DNA of 64,000 bases from Psococerastis gibbosa (taxonomy: Eukaryota > Arthropoda > Insecta > Psocodea > Psocidae), in contig OZ020489.1 of NCBI GenBank assembly GCA_963971405.1, positions 33,637,047 to 33,701,046 on the forward strand. The letters are read 5' to 3'. The notes under the pieces are model-generated. The model saw nothing but the letters and a program-made list of their open reading frames with translations. It ran no database searches and was not told the origin of the DNA. Numbering within the stretch: position 1 is the stretch's first letter; each line of letters starts with the position of its first letter. Position numbers and translations under genes: made by a program. Shown here piece by piece: positions 1-10,713 of this stretch.

Positions 1-2449
1 GAATTTGGTCTTATACGACAAATCCCCTGCTCCAAATTACCGGTTTTAAAACGGTTTACAAATGCCCTCGAATAAGTTATTCTTTGACATTGGTGCTGTG
101 CCTGGAACACTTCTGTTATGGCTGCTGATTTTTTTTAAAAGTGAGAACGCAGGACGGTGACCGCTATACATTTGATCTATGTATTCTATCTATGTTATAA
201 CCCCCATGTAATTATAATTAATAATATATTAGACAATTTGCTGAAAGGGCAGTCTTTAAGGTTGCATTTAACCATATTATTGTTGTAGAGGTGACAGATC
301 TAAACTCCAACCTATTTAAGTGTCTGTGATTATAAGCAAATTATAGGTGGAATTGAGAAAGTTATCATAGCGATTAAGACAAGTTAATCTTGAGATTTTT
401 TGTTGGTGACCAATGGCGGGATGATAGTATTGATGAAAACGGTACCTACCTCACAGAACAGATTTTTATCATAGCCTACTTATGATTTTTTATTTTTTTT
501 TTTTAATCAAAAATTTAACAGCAGAACTGGCGTTAAATTCAATTGCGCAGATAGTTACCCTAGTTTGAGGTATTTCCTTGTTCAATTTTATTGTACTTTC
601 CTATTTGCCTGCAATTTTATGATTATACAACGGTGCACACTATTTTATGCAAAATTTTCCACACTTTGATTGGACTGACGACATTTCTAAAAGATAAGTA
701 AAGAAAAAATGGAACTTCTCTACCACTTCCACTTTTATCACGGCAGTACAAGCTAATGCCACATATTGAAAAAAGTTGGGATCCTTCGACCTGCTTACAA
801 CGAGCGTAATAATTGTCTTATAATACTCATACTTTTCATGTTCAGCAAATTTGAACGAACTTATAGGCTACTATAGCAACGTTGTTGGTTGTTTAAAATC
901 AATCAATTTTTTTTAAACGCTGTTGCTAATTTTTAGGCCATTGCATAACCATATTTTTGCAGCGACTGTTTTAAAAATCACTGTTACTGTCACTGTTTAT
1001 TAATAGTCAATCCCCACTATAAGTCTTTGAACAAAAGCGAATTTTTATGAATTTCTAGTATTGAACATAGCGCCACAGTAGATTAGACGTCAAAGTAGGA
1101 GAAATGCTGCTCTACATTTTGATGCATACCATGAAGACGGTTTGACCAGTCATTGGATGTAAGGTATAACTCCAGTTATACGAATATTCAATTTTTTTCA
1201 GTTTTTTATAATCAGTTTACTCCACCTATATAAAAACTGTGGCGAAACGGTGTTAGTAACAGGTACATGGTATGTACATATATAAATGTAGAGAAGCATT
1301 TCTTCTATGTCAGATGTCATTTATGGCTCTAGTATCGATATTTCATGAGATATTCGACTTTTTACAACAACAACAAAAACAAGTATGAGTTCCTAATTCA
1401 TCCCATTTTTAGATCTAGTCTCTTTAGCGAGTTGTTGCAAAGTTCATTATATACCTATACAGTATGCCTAAAATATATGGCCGACTGAGATTACGCAAAT
1501 GAACTTTTCGATAATCAGACAGTTTATCAAGCAAAAATGTTCTTTTTTCCGTATGGTACCTCCTAAATGAATAAAGTTGTTGGGATTTAGGCAAGGCCAA
1601 TTGTAAATTAGTAAGCCTAATAGCCTCTGTGAAGGCCAAATGGTTTTGAAATGTGTATCTAGAGTGAATTATTATTAATCTGCACTTTGCCCCTTGACAA
1701 ATTTGCACTTTGCTCTCATAGAGTTCTGTAATTCTGTTGTACATGAAAATAATTTCTAATAAAATAATTTTTCTATTAAGTCTTAGTCTACATTGCTGAT
1801 TTGATGCCTTCCCATACCCGCAGGGATCAGCGGATCTAGACTGTGCCGTTTAGCATTAACATATTCCTGGGGTCAAAAATAGCCAATAGGTGCAAGAGAC
1901 AAAAGAAAAGACAAAACATTATAGACAATTTCGATTAAAGTTTGTAACTCAATTCAAAATGCATTGCATGAATTCTAGCATTGTCAAAACGAGAGATAAA
2001 CGGATGATCCTGCTGGTTTGATAAAGAGTAGCTACAGTAACAGCATGGTGCGCGCGGTCCTGCAAAACGCAAAAAAATGTCACTTGCACCCCTTGGCTTC
2101 TATAGGCGCTCCATTTTTAATCCCAGGTTAAGATTAAAAATATAGTAGGCCTATCTATCGAACAGCGAATCGTCTATTTTACGGGAAATGAGCGCCATTT
2201 ATGAGGGGGTCCAAGAAACAGTGTTCCTCAAGATTTTGAACGAATAGAATTGTTTTATATTTGGGAGTTTCAGTGCTGATTTTGATAGCTATCACCGCAT
2301 GGATTAACTTCCTCCCAGCAAACACCCCTACTATCAGTTTTTATTTAGGTTAGAAACGGGTCATGACTCATGACTATCTATAGGTAGAAAAACACCTTCA
2401 CCGTATAGATGTAGTAGCGGAACCTTTCTGCCCTCTGTACAGAAAACAC
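1..2449. other. AT-rich noncoding DNA, no recognised gene
   Basis: I see no recognisable gene here. The longest open frame is a 106-codon minus-strand frame at 1424-1744 with no motif I recognise and no coding-like composition; in DNA this AT-rich I treat it as chance. A short stretch near 2118-2147 (TTTTTAATCCCAGGTTAAG) is a remnant of repeat family F described below. Confidence 0.6.
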
Positions 2450-2841
2450 CTTAAGAGTGTACAGCCCGTATGAAATTAGCAGCCCGAAATTTAATACTTA
2501 TTATTTTTTATTTAATTAACTAAGCAAGTTATTAAAGATTTGGCTCATTTAGGTTGCAGAAGACTACTTCATGAATCATACAATAAGGTATTTTTAATTT
2601 TCGAAATTGTAGTTTTTTCATAAACACGATAATAATTTATAAACAATAACTTTTCGCGTAAAATCGTGTTAATGAAAAAACTACAATTTCGAAAATTAAA
2701 AATACCTTACTTATTATATGATGCATGAAGTAGTCTTCTACAACTTACATGAGCCAAATCTTTAATAACTTGCTTAGTTAATTAAATAAAAAAGTACTAA
2801 ATTTCGGGCTGCCAATTTCCTACGGGCTGTACACTCTTAAG
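2450..2841. mobile_element. Palindromic TTAA-flanked MITE, family A copy 1
   Basis: The left end CTTAAGAGTGTACAGCCCGT (2450-2469) is the exact reverse complement of the right end (2822-2841), and complementarity continues over most of both arms. Each end carries TTAA (2451-2454 and 2837-2840), which fits the TTAA target duplication of piggyBac-type elements; this superfamily call is inference because no transposase is present. The arms contain the family markers AAAGATTTGGCTCAT and TTAGTTAATTAAATAAA. Further copies are at about 13531, 19575, 20475, 22905, 40936, 44370 and 62335. Confidence 0.85.
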
Positions 2842-2950
2842 ACGTGCCCTGCTCTCGTTAATAGCCGAGGTTCACCAGATTATGTGTTGAATTGGGCTGC
2901 AAGAAAGATGATGGCGGAAGCCTAATGTTATGGCTTAATTTAAAAAATAT

Positions 2951-3039
2951 ATGAAATGAAATGAAATGAAAAAACGACTTTATTGCAAACAAAAGGCGAA
3001 CAATAAGACTATAAAGTCTTGTTTTCATGCTAACCTTAA
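2951..3039 (-). mobile_element. LINE/SINE 3' end with (ATTTC)n tail
   Basis: The minus strand reads an AATAAA-containing 3' end (TTGCAATAAAGTCG on that strand) followed by an ATTTC pentamer repeat, seen on the plus strand as GAAATGAAATGAAATGAAA. The same segment occurs at 35213-35300 and, cut down to 49 bp, inside a MITE at 41066-41114. It is the 3' tail of a non-LTR element that is almost completely 5'-truncated; the clade is unknown. Confidence 0.65.
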
Positions 3040-4548
3040 TATATTACATTTTTATTCACTATAAACTATGGCCGATAGGAGTTTATATTGATGGCCAAGT
3101 ACTAAGTTATGTATCGAAATGTCTAGCAACACTTTTTCTTTCAACTTTATTCTCAAAGACCTCTACTATCGTTATTCTCTGTGATTGAATTTTAAAACCG
3201 CTCAGGATTTTCCCTTCCGGTTACACCTTAAGTCATGCCTTCATTATTGAGGTGACTCTCCGTCCCGTTTTCAACCTGTCCGTCCCGTAGTCCCCAATGA
3301 GAGACTCAGAAAATGTCTCTTTATGACAAACTAATTTCGTGGCTAAATTGAATAAAATAAATAAAAAAATAATTTGAAAAAATCCTGTCAGACAGTAGTT
3401 ACAAAAGCTTACCCTTGTGAGAGTTTCCTTGGTGACTTACAACCCTGCCTACTATTTTGTGTCAGTGTTTTAAAATTTTCCCCCTATGTTTTTCAGTTTT
3501 TTCCCCTCTATGCCTTTCCTAGCTCAAAATTCAAAAGAGGTCGATACACTCATATTTCTCTGCCCCGAAAACTAGTTATCCCGTTTTGAAACAAATGATA
3601 AATGAAAATGATTGTTCACAATATGCATTGTATTACTCATTTGACGGTACTTGTTGGCTTGGTGGCCTTTGTCGTTCAGGTGATGATTAAATGTCCAAAA
3701 TGCACTCCCACAGCCGCTAAGCCTTGACCGTCGGATCCCACCTGGCCCAATTAAAGGCACCCCGCTCAGTCCGTATGCTATGCCTCCACAACAATGCGAT
3801 ACATTGACCTAGAAAGTTTTCATTTGAGTCATTGCCCTTAATTGGAACCCTAAGATGAACCCTGCCGAAGCTGGGATCCAACGTGTAGTTACGTCTCTTT
3901 GCGCCTAAGACGTCGTACCTGAATTCTTCTAGTCCCGCCCATAGTTAACATTCATGAAGTTTATCGTGATCAAGACTCGTCCTTGTAGCCAAATCGAGGC
4001 CATGAAACAGGGCTAGTGGGGGAAAATTGTAAGAAGAAGGGAAATGTCTCAATATTTGTGGTGTACTCTGGGTCTTCCTTTTTTTCAGGAATTTTGCATG
4101 AGGTTCACGGTCACGGCGAGATGACTGCAAAATTGACTACATTTACAGTACAAATTTGCAAAAATTAATTTGTTGTTGAGATTCAAATCTGACCATTATT
4201 TTTCTTAATTTTGCAATTAGGAGGTGCCCATTTATATTAATAGCACATTTTTTACCCTTTGCAGTCACATAGCCACATAGTTCGTGTTTGGCATTTTTAT
4301 AATTATCCATGAAGCATGACGTTCAGGACGGACATAGCGTAGCCTATTTATGTATATAGGTACAGTATTCTAAGGCTTGTGAACTACCCATTGCTAACGG
4401 ACTTACCCTGTTGTCAAGGTCATTTTTAGCAACAGTACCTTTCAAATTCGGGCTAGGTGACGTACCTGACCTAATTGGTTGAAAATTCTTAAAAGGGGTT
4501 CCTTATAACGTAGTAATTGATCATTGTTCTATGGAGAATGGGATCATA
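3040..4548. other. Noncoding, nothing recognised
   Basis: No coding region or full repeat is recognised. Around 3255-3290 there are two CCGTCCCGT-type motifs resembling the head of the element at about 18078, probably a degraded relic. Short open frames of about 60-70 codons here have no supporting features. Confidence 0.5.
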
Positions 4549-4711
4549 AGGCGGGGATTCCATATACGTCAATCGTCAATGAAAAATTGAAATGACGTTT
4601 TAGCAGACATTAAAGACATACTAAAAATTCTGCTACCACGTCAATTTACTTAATTTTGACGTCATTTTTAAATTTTTCATTGACGATTGACGTATATGGA
4701 ATACCCGCCTA
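4549..4711. mobile_element. Hairpin MITE, family G copy 1
   Basis: This is a nearly perfect palindrome. The left arm starts AGGCGGGGATTCCATATACG and the right arm ends with its complement. The loop holds the core shared by all G copies: TTTAGCAGACATTAAAGAC and CTGCTACCACGTCA. Arms contain CGTCAATCGTCAATGAAAAA. No coding capacity. Confidence 0.85.
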
Positions 4712-4769
4712 ACCAGGCGGCGCATTTTCAACCGTACCACCACAATGTCACTAATGTCTGTACTTGGTT

Positions 4770-4945
4770 AAGTCATGCTTTCGCCTGTTTCATTGCGTCA
4801 ATGATAAGCTTGTCTTAGCTTGCCCATTATCACTTGTACCCGGTGTAGGTTGACATCGAGGGTGTATACCAGTTTGCCAATGGCCAAAAATTCATAAGGA
4901 AACAATGCAAACAATATCCGAAATCCATGGGGTCATTGGCATTTA
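4770..4945 (+). repeat. Dispersed repeat family K, copy
   Basis: Contains the family K markers GTGTAGGTTGACATCGAG, CAGTTTGCCAATGGCCAAAA and GTCCGAAATCCATGGGGTC. Related copies are at about 5220-5340, 6170-6303, 33120-33370, 38530-38680 (minus) and 54333-54575. No inverted ends were identified, so the element class is unknown. Confidence 0.6.
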
Positions 4946-4957
4946 CAGTTACATGGC

Positions 4958-5217
4958 TCTGGACTTCTGGTGTGGCTCCACTCGGCTAAGGCTATAGGTG
5001 TCTACTCTTCCACAGAAAATAAGTAATAATCACTGATTCCTAAATTACTACTAGTACTGATACTTACTAGGCCCCAGTGATTTAACATGTTAAAATATTT
5101 ACTCTGCTTCATTTGATTTCAATATACACTATGCACGGTTCTCAGAAGGTTTGTGGGTCGCTAGAACCGTGAAAATTGGCTCCACATAGGCCTAGGAAAA
5201 AAAGGTTCCCAACCCCT
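4958..5217 (+). repeat. Dispersed direct repeat L, copy 1
   Basis: Shares about 260 bp with 6898-7165, including ACTTCTGGTGTGGCTCCACT, CTCTTCCACAGAAAATAA, TATACACTATGCACGG and CTCAGAAGGTTTGTG. Both copies end in an A-run followed by AAGGTTCC. This may be a MITE or SINE; the class is not determined. Confidence 0.7.
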
Positions 5218-5219
5218 TG

Positions 5220-5340
5220 GCCCTTGCTCGCACCTTGTCCATTATCGCTTGTAGCCGGTGTAGGTTGACATCGAGGACGTACAGGTATATACCAGTTTGC
5301 CAATGGCAAAATATTCATACGGAAACAATACAAAGAACCG
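5220..5340 (+). repeat. Family K partial copy
   Basis: Carries TAGCCGGTGTAGGTTGACATC, a CGAGGACGTACAGGTATATACC segment and GTTTGCCAATGGCAAAA, matching the 5' half of the copies at 4770 and 54333. It immediately follows repeat L copy 1. Confidence 0.55.
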
Positions 5341-5435
5341 GTCCGAGTTTACTCGAACATGTTTTCCAATTTATAAATTAGTAGATAGACATAATAAATA
5401 ATTTCCCTATGGTTAAATTTCAGATCCCTCGGGGT

Positions 5436-5454
5436 GGGGGGGGGGGGGGGGGGG
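5436..5454. repeat. Poly-G run
   Basis: An almost pure G run of about 18 bases in an AT-rich setting. Similar G or C runs recur through the window, usually inside hAT-like MITEs. Confidence 0.9.
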
Positions 5455-5759
5455 TTCCACCTCAATCTATTAAAAAAACCTTAAAACTCAATTGCATATT
5501 CTGGAACGAACAGACCAATACATTGTAACAGTAGTAACAATGACACAATGTCATGGCACATAATGTATTGGAGCGTGAATTTTCCATAATTTCTTCAAAA
5601 AATAATTTTTTGCACAGAATCAAATATTTTTTGGGGAATGCAGCCAGTCCGGTTTTATTACTCTATTGAACACCTAAAACCTACCTGAAAGTAGAAATCA
5701 TCGATAGAAAGGTTCCGCAGAAACATTATTTTTTAGTCATTTTTCATGAAAATTGAGTT

Positions 5760-6160
5760 ATTTTTATTTTTTTACACCCAGAAGCAAACTATTAAGGGGC
5801 AAGTGACCCCTCGCATTTTGTTAACATTAATAACAACTACAATATATGTGAATTTAAAAGAAATCGTAGGAGCCGTTTTTGAGAAATAATTTTTTTAGAC
5901 GTTTTTTGGAGTTTCATGAGAATAAAACCCCCAAATTGAGTTAGCCCAAAATAAAAAAATAATTCCGAGGTATGATTTTTGTGAACCTATATGAAAAATT
6001 TCATCAAAATCGGCTGGTAGTTTGGCCGGAAATCGATGAACAGACAGACAGACACACAGACGGACATACAGACAGACAGAGTGACAGACAGACATTTCGT
6101 AAAAATCACTTTTTTGGGTTCCTGGGACCTCAAAACGTGTAAATCCGTTGAAATTTTCGA
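5760..6160 (+). mobile_element. RTE-type LINE 3' end relic with CAGA microsatellite
   Basis: AAATTTCATCAAAATCGGC (about 5996-6014) followed by a CAGA-rich microsatellite (about 6040-6095) and then a T-rich stretch with GGGACCTCAAAACGT is the arrangement I know from 3' ends of RTE-like LINEs in arthropod genomes. No ORF of the element survives. A shorter, diverged counterpart lies at about 7200-7300 on the other side of the window's first gene-free block at 37200-37300. Confidence 0.55.
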
Positions 6161-6169
6161 CCATCACAA

Positions 6170-6303
6170 AGCTTTCCTTATTGCCTACTACGTATAAATT
6201 GGAAAGCAATAGTGTCCGAAATCTATGGGGTCGTTGGCCTTGGACAAGAGACCTATGGGCCACAATATATCGTATAAATAGGTCCATAAAAAGTTCTTCA
6301 GGA
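6170..6303 (+). repeat. Family K 3' half
   Basis: Contains GTGTCCGAAATCTATGGGGT, GGACAAGAGACCTATGGGCC and the 3' end CATAAAAAGTTCTTCAGGAC. This matches the 3' halves at 33240-33370 and 54485-54570. Confidence 0.6.
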
Positions 6304-6305
6304 CA

Positions 6306-6327
6306 TTAATATTATTATTATTATTAT
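6306..6327. repeat. (ATT)n microsatellite
   Basis: About seven ATT repeats directly after family K. Confidence 0.9.
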
Positions 6328-6897
6328 GGTTTTAAAAGAAACAAAAAAAAAATACCCCCACTACGTGTTTTTCGATGCTCACAGGAAATATCAATAAGAA
6401 TAGCCCTTAAATTATCAGAAATGCTCCTCTGCATACATGACACGTGGCCTTTATGAAATATTAATATACCTGTAGCGAGAGAACTGTCACAAAAAGCACA
6501 TCCCTTTTTGAAATACCTATTTTAATGCATTTAAATTTAGCCGATTTTTTTTATACACTGTGTGCCCCCGCGTGGAGAGTATTTGGACCAACAGCATGTG
6601 ATGTGATGAAATTTAAACCTAAACTGAAATTTAACCCTAAATAAAAAAAGTATTAAATTTCTGCCAATAATTTCCTACATGATACACTGAAAAGGCAACA
6701 GATTCCTGATTGCTGTCCATATTTATGCAAATGAATTGGCGGGCGCCTAATAACAATTTCCCGGGGCCTCCAAGTTATGAAAAAAAAAAAAAAAATAGGT
6801 AGTTTACTTAACATTCATTACCACTCTACTTACACCCGTAATAGGTACTGTAGGTAACCAAAACTAACTATGCGCTAGTTCGGCTCCGGAGCCAACC
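6328..6897. other. Noncoding, degraded repeats
   Basis: AT-rich with a weak family A fragment near 6600-6680 (AAATTTCTGCCAATAATTTCCTA). No gene seen. Confidence 0.5.
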
Positions 6898-7165
6898 AGG
6901 ACTTCTGGTGTGGCTCCACTCGGCTAAGGTTAGATGCCCAAGTCACTCTTCCACAGAAAATAAATAATAATTACTCATTCCTAAATAACTACTTATACTT
7001 ACTAAGCCCTAGTAACACAGTAGTACTATACACTTAGGTTTTGTGCTTTAAAATGTTTACCCGGCTTCGTTTGATTTGAATATACACTATGCACGGCTCT
7101 CAGAAGGTTTGTGAGTCGCTAGAACCTTTAAAATTGGCTCCATTAAAAAAAAAGGTTCCAACCTC
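6898..7165 (+). repeat. Dispersed direct repeat L, copy 2
   Basis: Second copy of the repeat at 4958-5217, about 1.9 kb away in the same orientation, with many substitutions and small indels. Confidence 0.7.
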
Positions 7166-7443
7166 TGCTCTAGTTCATCCCCTTGTCTATAAGTTAGTTT
7201 TTTTTTGGAGAGACGTTCTAGATCGGATAGGTGCTACTCATAATTTAATTTCTTTCCTCAACAACAGGTACCTCAGAGCCTGAGCAAACGCTAAGGGAAA
7301 TTCCCTAACCAGAGGGACGCAATGTGAAACATAGGTTACAAAATGGGTAAAGCCTACTATACTAAGCACGACCAGTTTCGACCTAAGAAAAGAACTACCT
7401 TATTCCCATATTATACTAGTATATATTGTAGTATTATACTACA

Positions 7444-8613
7444 CTATTGTTGTTCTTTTTTTCTGGCTCTTGATGGGCTTTCGCCTGCTCGACAACACTG
7501 CTCCATTCATCTCGGTTTTGTATACAAATACAATGCTCCACCGTCTACGGACTCCTAACTCGCGAAGGTCAGTTTCCAACTCATCCTTCCAGCAAGCAAA
7601 CAAAAGGTACCTCTTCTTCTTCTTCTTCTCCTTCTTCTGGCTCTACAGCCCTTGATTAGCTTTGGCCTGCATGACTACACTCCACCAGTCATCTTGGTTT
7701 TGTACAACGCTCCACCGTCTACGGACTCCCAACTCGCGAAGGTCAGTTTCCAACTCATCCTTCCAGCAAGCAAACAACAGGTACCTCTCCTTCTTCTTCT
7801 TCTGACTTTACAGCCCTTGATGAGCTTTGGCCTGCACGACAACACTCCTGCAGTCATCTTGGTTTTGTACAATGCTCCACCATCTACGGACTCCCAACTC
7901 GCGAAGGTCAGTTTCCAACTCATCCTTCCAGCAAGCAAACAAAAGGTACCTCTTCTTCTTCTTCTTCTCCTTCTTCTGGCTCTACAGCCCTTGATGAGCT
8001 TTGACCTGCATGACTACACTCCACCAGTCATCTTGGTTTTGTACAACGCTCCACCGTCTACGGACTCCCAACTCGCGAAGGTCAGTTTCCAACTCATCCT
8101 TCCAGCAAGCAAACAACAGGTACCTCTTCTTCTTCTTCTTCTTCTGACTTTACAGCCCTTGATGAGCTTTGGCCTGCATGACAACACTCCTGCAGTCATC
8201 TTGGTTTTGTACAATGCTCCACCATCTACGGACTCCCAACTCGCGAAGGTCAGTTTCCAACTCATCCTTCCAGCAAGCAAACAACAGGTACCTTTTCTTC
8301 TTCTTCTGGCTTTACAGCCCTTGATGAGCTTTGGCCTGCACGACAACACTCCTGCAGTCATCTTGGTTTTGTACACAATGCTCCACCGTCTACAGACTCC
8401 CAACTCGCGAAGGTCAGTTTCAAACTCATTCTTCCAACAAACAAACTACAAGTACCTCTTCTTCTTCTCCTTCTTCTGGCTCTACAGCCCTTGATGAGCT
8501 TTGGCCTGCATGAATACACTCCACCAGTCATCTTGGTTTTGTACAACGCTCCACCATCTACGGACTTCCGGTCAGTTTCCAACTCATCCCTCCAGCAAGC
8601 AAACAACAGGTAC
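7444..8613 (-). repeat. Tandem array of seven LINE 3' ends
   Basis: Seven head-to-tail units of about 160-175 bp start near 7444, 7610, 7784, 7949, 8122, 8291 and 8457. On the minus strand each unit encodes the last ~45 residues of a LINE reverse-transcriptase ORF (pattern DELETDLRELGV, RRWWSV, then QAKANQGL and a stop) followed by a (GAA)n tail. The long plus-strand open frame over the array is a by-product of the repeat. A solo copy with a target duplication is at 13921-14093. Units 2+3 and 4+5 form near-identical ~340-bp dimers. Confidence 0.85.
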
Positions 8614-9870
8614 CTACTGTATGACAAGTGTATTCGAGGTATGTCGGCAGGTCTATACCACTGCTGGGCTGATGACCAGGCAGACTGACCACTTTCTCCA
8701 GTGCTCTTAGCCTAAATTCAGACCATCAACATAATGACTCGGCGTCGTGCTCTTCAAAGCTGTCAATACACTTCTATACTTGAATGGGTTCCTCACTGTT
8801 ATTATGCAGCCATAAATGTAGTCATAAATCTTTAAAAAGTTATTGAAGCGGTCATGTACAGTATGCCCATATCAGTGGCGTAGCGTGCCTTGGCGGGGCC
8901 CCGTATAAAAATTTGTTTAGGGGCCCTTATGAAGGGTATAGATTTCCCACAAAGGAAAAAAATGTTTGCATAAAATTAAAAGAAATATTTATTCATCATA
9001 ATTATCTATCTGTCACTTTTTTAATTTTTTTACAAACAATTCAAATTAGGGTGTTGCCTACCTTTGAACGTACGCATTACGCGGGAAAAAGAGAAATTCC
9101 TTTTTTTGACTTTGGCATTAAATTCTGAAATAATAAAAAATTTGGGTAGTTTTTATTAATTTTTGCTTACGCACGTACGGCAGATACGGATACTTGTAAG
9201 AATTCGTCTTGTATATACTACTTGTAAGAGTCAGTCTAAATCAGTGCATAGGTTGAAAGTTTACCCCAGGCTACTAACCCTTCCGTTCCGGGGTTGCTAA
9301 ATACCTGCCTAGGTCTCACTGACTCCATCCTTTGCCAATGGCAAAAACATAGGCATTGACGCAATACCTGCGAGCTTACAGCTGTATTTAATTCAAACTG
9401 GGATTGAAAATTAAACAAAATAATTTATTAATCAATTTGTCTGGGTTCGCCCACATGGAAAATAAAGACAATTTTTGTTTTTCTATCTTTCTTTATTCTA
9501 AAATTGGTTTGTTTACGTTTTTAATCCCACAATACGTTATTCTTTAAACGGCATGGCAAGCCCGCTGCAGCCCTATTATTGTAGCGATTTGGGATTATTT
9601 TTAGAATTATTTATAGGGTTTATTTAATTGTGGAGCTTGGTTACAAACGTGGCAACTCCATTTTTTTACAAAATGGGGTTTTGATCCGACCTTGAAAAAA
9701 CTTTTAATGCCCACCTGCACGTTCTAAAGTAAAGTGACAAAAGCAGCCAGATTGCGCACAGAAGCGCTGAGAAGTCTAGGGTTACCTATAAACTTAATGC
9801 AATTTTCAACAGAAAATTCACTCTCCTGAAAAATTCTACAACTTGGAGTTGGCCATGTTCTGTAACTTAT
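8614..9870. other. Noncoding with repeat relics
   Basis: CAGTGGCGTAGC at about 8874 looks like an hAT-type terminus, followed by GC-rich GGCGGGGCCCC and an AT-rich body; the partner end was not found. A minus-strand family K fragment lies at about 9320-9365 (TTTGCCAATGGCAAAAACAT). No gene seen. Confidence 0.45.
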
Positions 9871-9890
9871 TTTTGGACAAATATAGCTTT

Positions 9891-10127
9891 TACTGCGAAC
9901 CTATAGGCTATCTTGGAATCCCTCCCTTAAATATCTAAGCCGTTAGTGTTCGAAATGTAAGCTACCTAACAGTTTTATGATTCATGATTATTACGAATTG
10001 TACGGTAACTAATCTTTGTACGAATATTGCTTACTTATTGAATACTGCGAGCCTATAGGCTATCTTGGAATCCCTCCCTTAAATATCTAGACCGTTAGTG
10101 TTCGAAATGTAAGCTACCTAACAGTTT
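9891..10127 (+). repeat. 152-bp tandem duplication
   Basis: The block 9891-9975 (from TACTGCGAACCTATAGGC to CTACCTAACAGTTTT) is repeated at 10043-10127 with a few substitutions. Sequence after each block is also related (ATTATTAC..GTACGGTAA), so the unit is about 152 bp. A further related piece is at about 13215-13260. Confidence 0.8.
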
Positions 10128-10184
10128 ACTCATTATTATTACACATCGTACGGTAAACATAATAGTCACCTTAGTAACTTTGTA

Positions 10185-10373
10185 AAACTTGCTGTCACTC
10201 ATTGTTAAAATTAATAACTTTGTATAGTTTTACGTAATAAAATAAAATAAAAACATACACAACCGGTTTCGGCTCACGCCATCGTCAAGTGTCATTGAAA
10301 ACAGATAAAACAAATAGGTATGCAAGCTAAAACAAAACAAAACTCATTGTCAGGATAACACACAGCATCGCAT
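10185..10373. repeat. Left arm of a ~3-kb inverted repeat
   Basis: From about CACTCATTGTTAAAA to CACAGCATCGCATA, this is the reverse complement of 13030-13212. It includes GGTTTCGGCTCACGCCATCG and TTACGTAATAAAAT. The two arms enclose an hAT-like MITE and a LINE, so the structure is a fold-back element, or a palindromic element later opened by insertions. Confidence 0.8.
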
Positions 10374-10388
10374 AAAGTTGGCGTTGGC

Positions 10389-10658
10389 CAAGCCAGGATA
10401 TCCAGGATTTTATTTCGGTAGGGGCTAACGACCAGGGGGTCGAGGGGGCATTGAATACCCACCGTAAAACGGTGGGTCCGCCCCCCCCCCCCGGAAATTT
10501 TAAGTATTTACATGCAAAAACACACAGTTTTAGTGTTGTTAGAGGGAGAAAAAAATACAGGTGAAACATCAAGCAGAACAATGCAAGGATTTTTTTATTT
10601 TTTTCACATTTCAGGGGGGGCTTCAGCCCCCAATGCCCCCACCCTGGCTACTTGCCTG
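10389..10658. mobile_element. hAT-like MITE with 8-bp target duplication
   Basis: The segment is flanked by the identical octamer GCGTTGGC at 10381-10388 and 10659-10666. Its ends share a CCAGG / CCTGG inverted pair (AAGCCAGGAT on the left, CCCTGGCT on the right) and its interior has C and G runs. An 8-bp duplication is the hallmark of hAT transposons. It sits inside the fold-back structure, close to its inner edge. Confidence 0.65.
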
Positions 10659-10713
10659 GCGTTGGCGCTTCCATTGGTTAATGTTTAATTGTTCAATTTA
10701 AATTGTTTACTTT

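Noticed and set aside
1424-1744. 106-codon minus-strand open frame
   Set aside because: No motif, no splice context and no conservation evidence; random open frames of this size are possible in 64 kb.
5895-6287. 130-codon minus open frame with VCLYVRLCVCLSVH
   Set aside because: The peptide is a translation of the CAGA microsatellite in an RTE-type 3' tail.
7652-8494. 280-codon plus-strand open frame with repeated QLAKVSFQLILPASKQ motifs
   Set aside because: It is the antisense of the LINE 3'-end array; the repeated peptide follows from the DNA repeat, and the minus strand carries the real LINE coding pattern.
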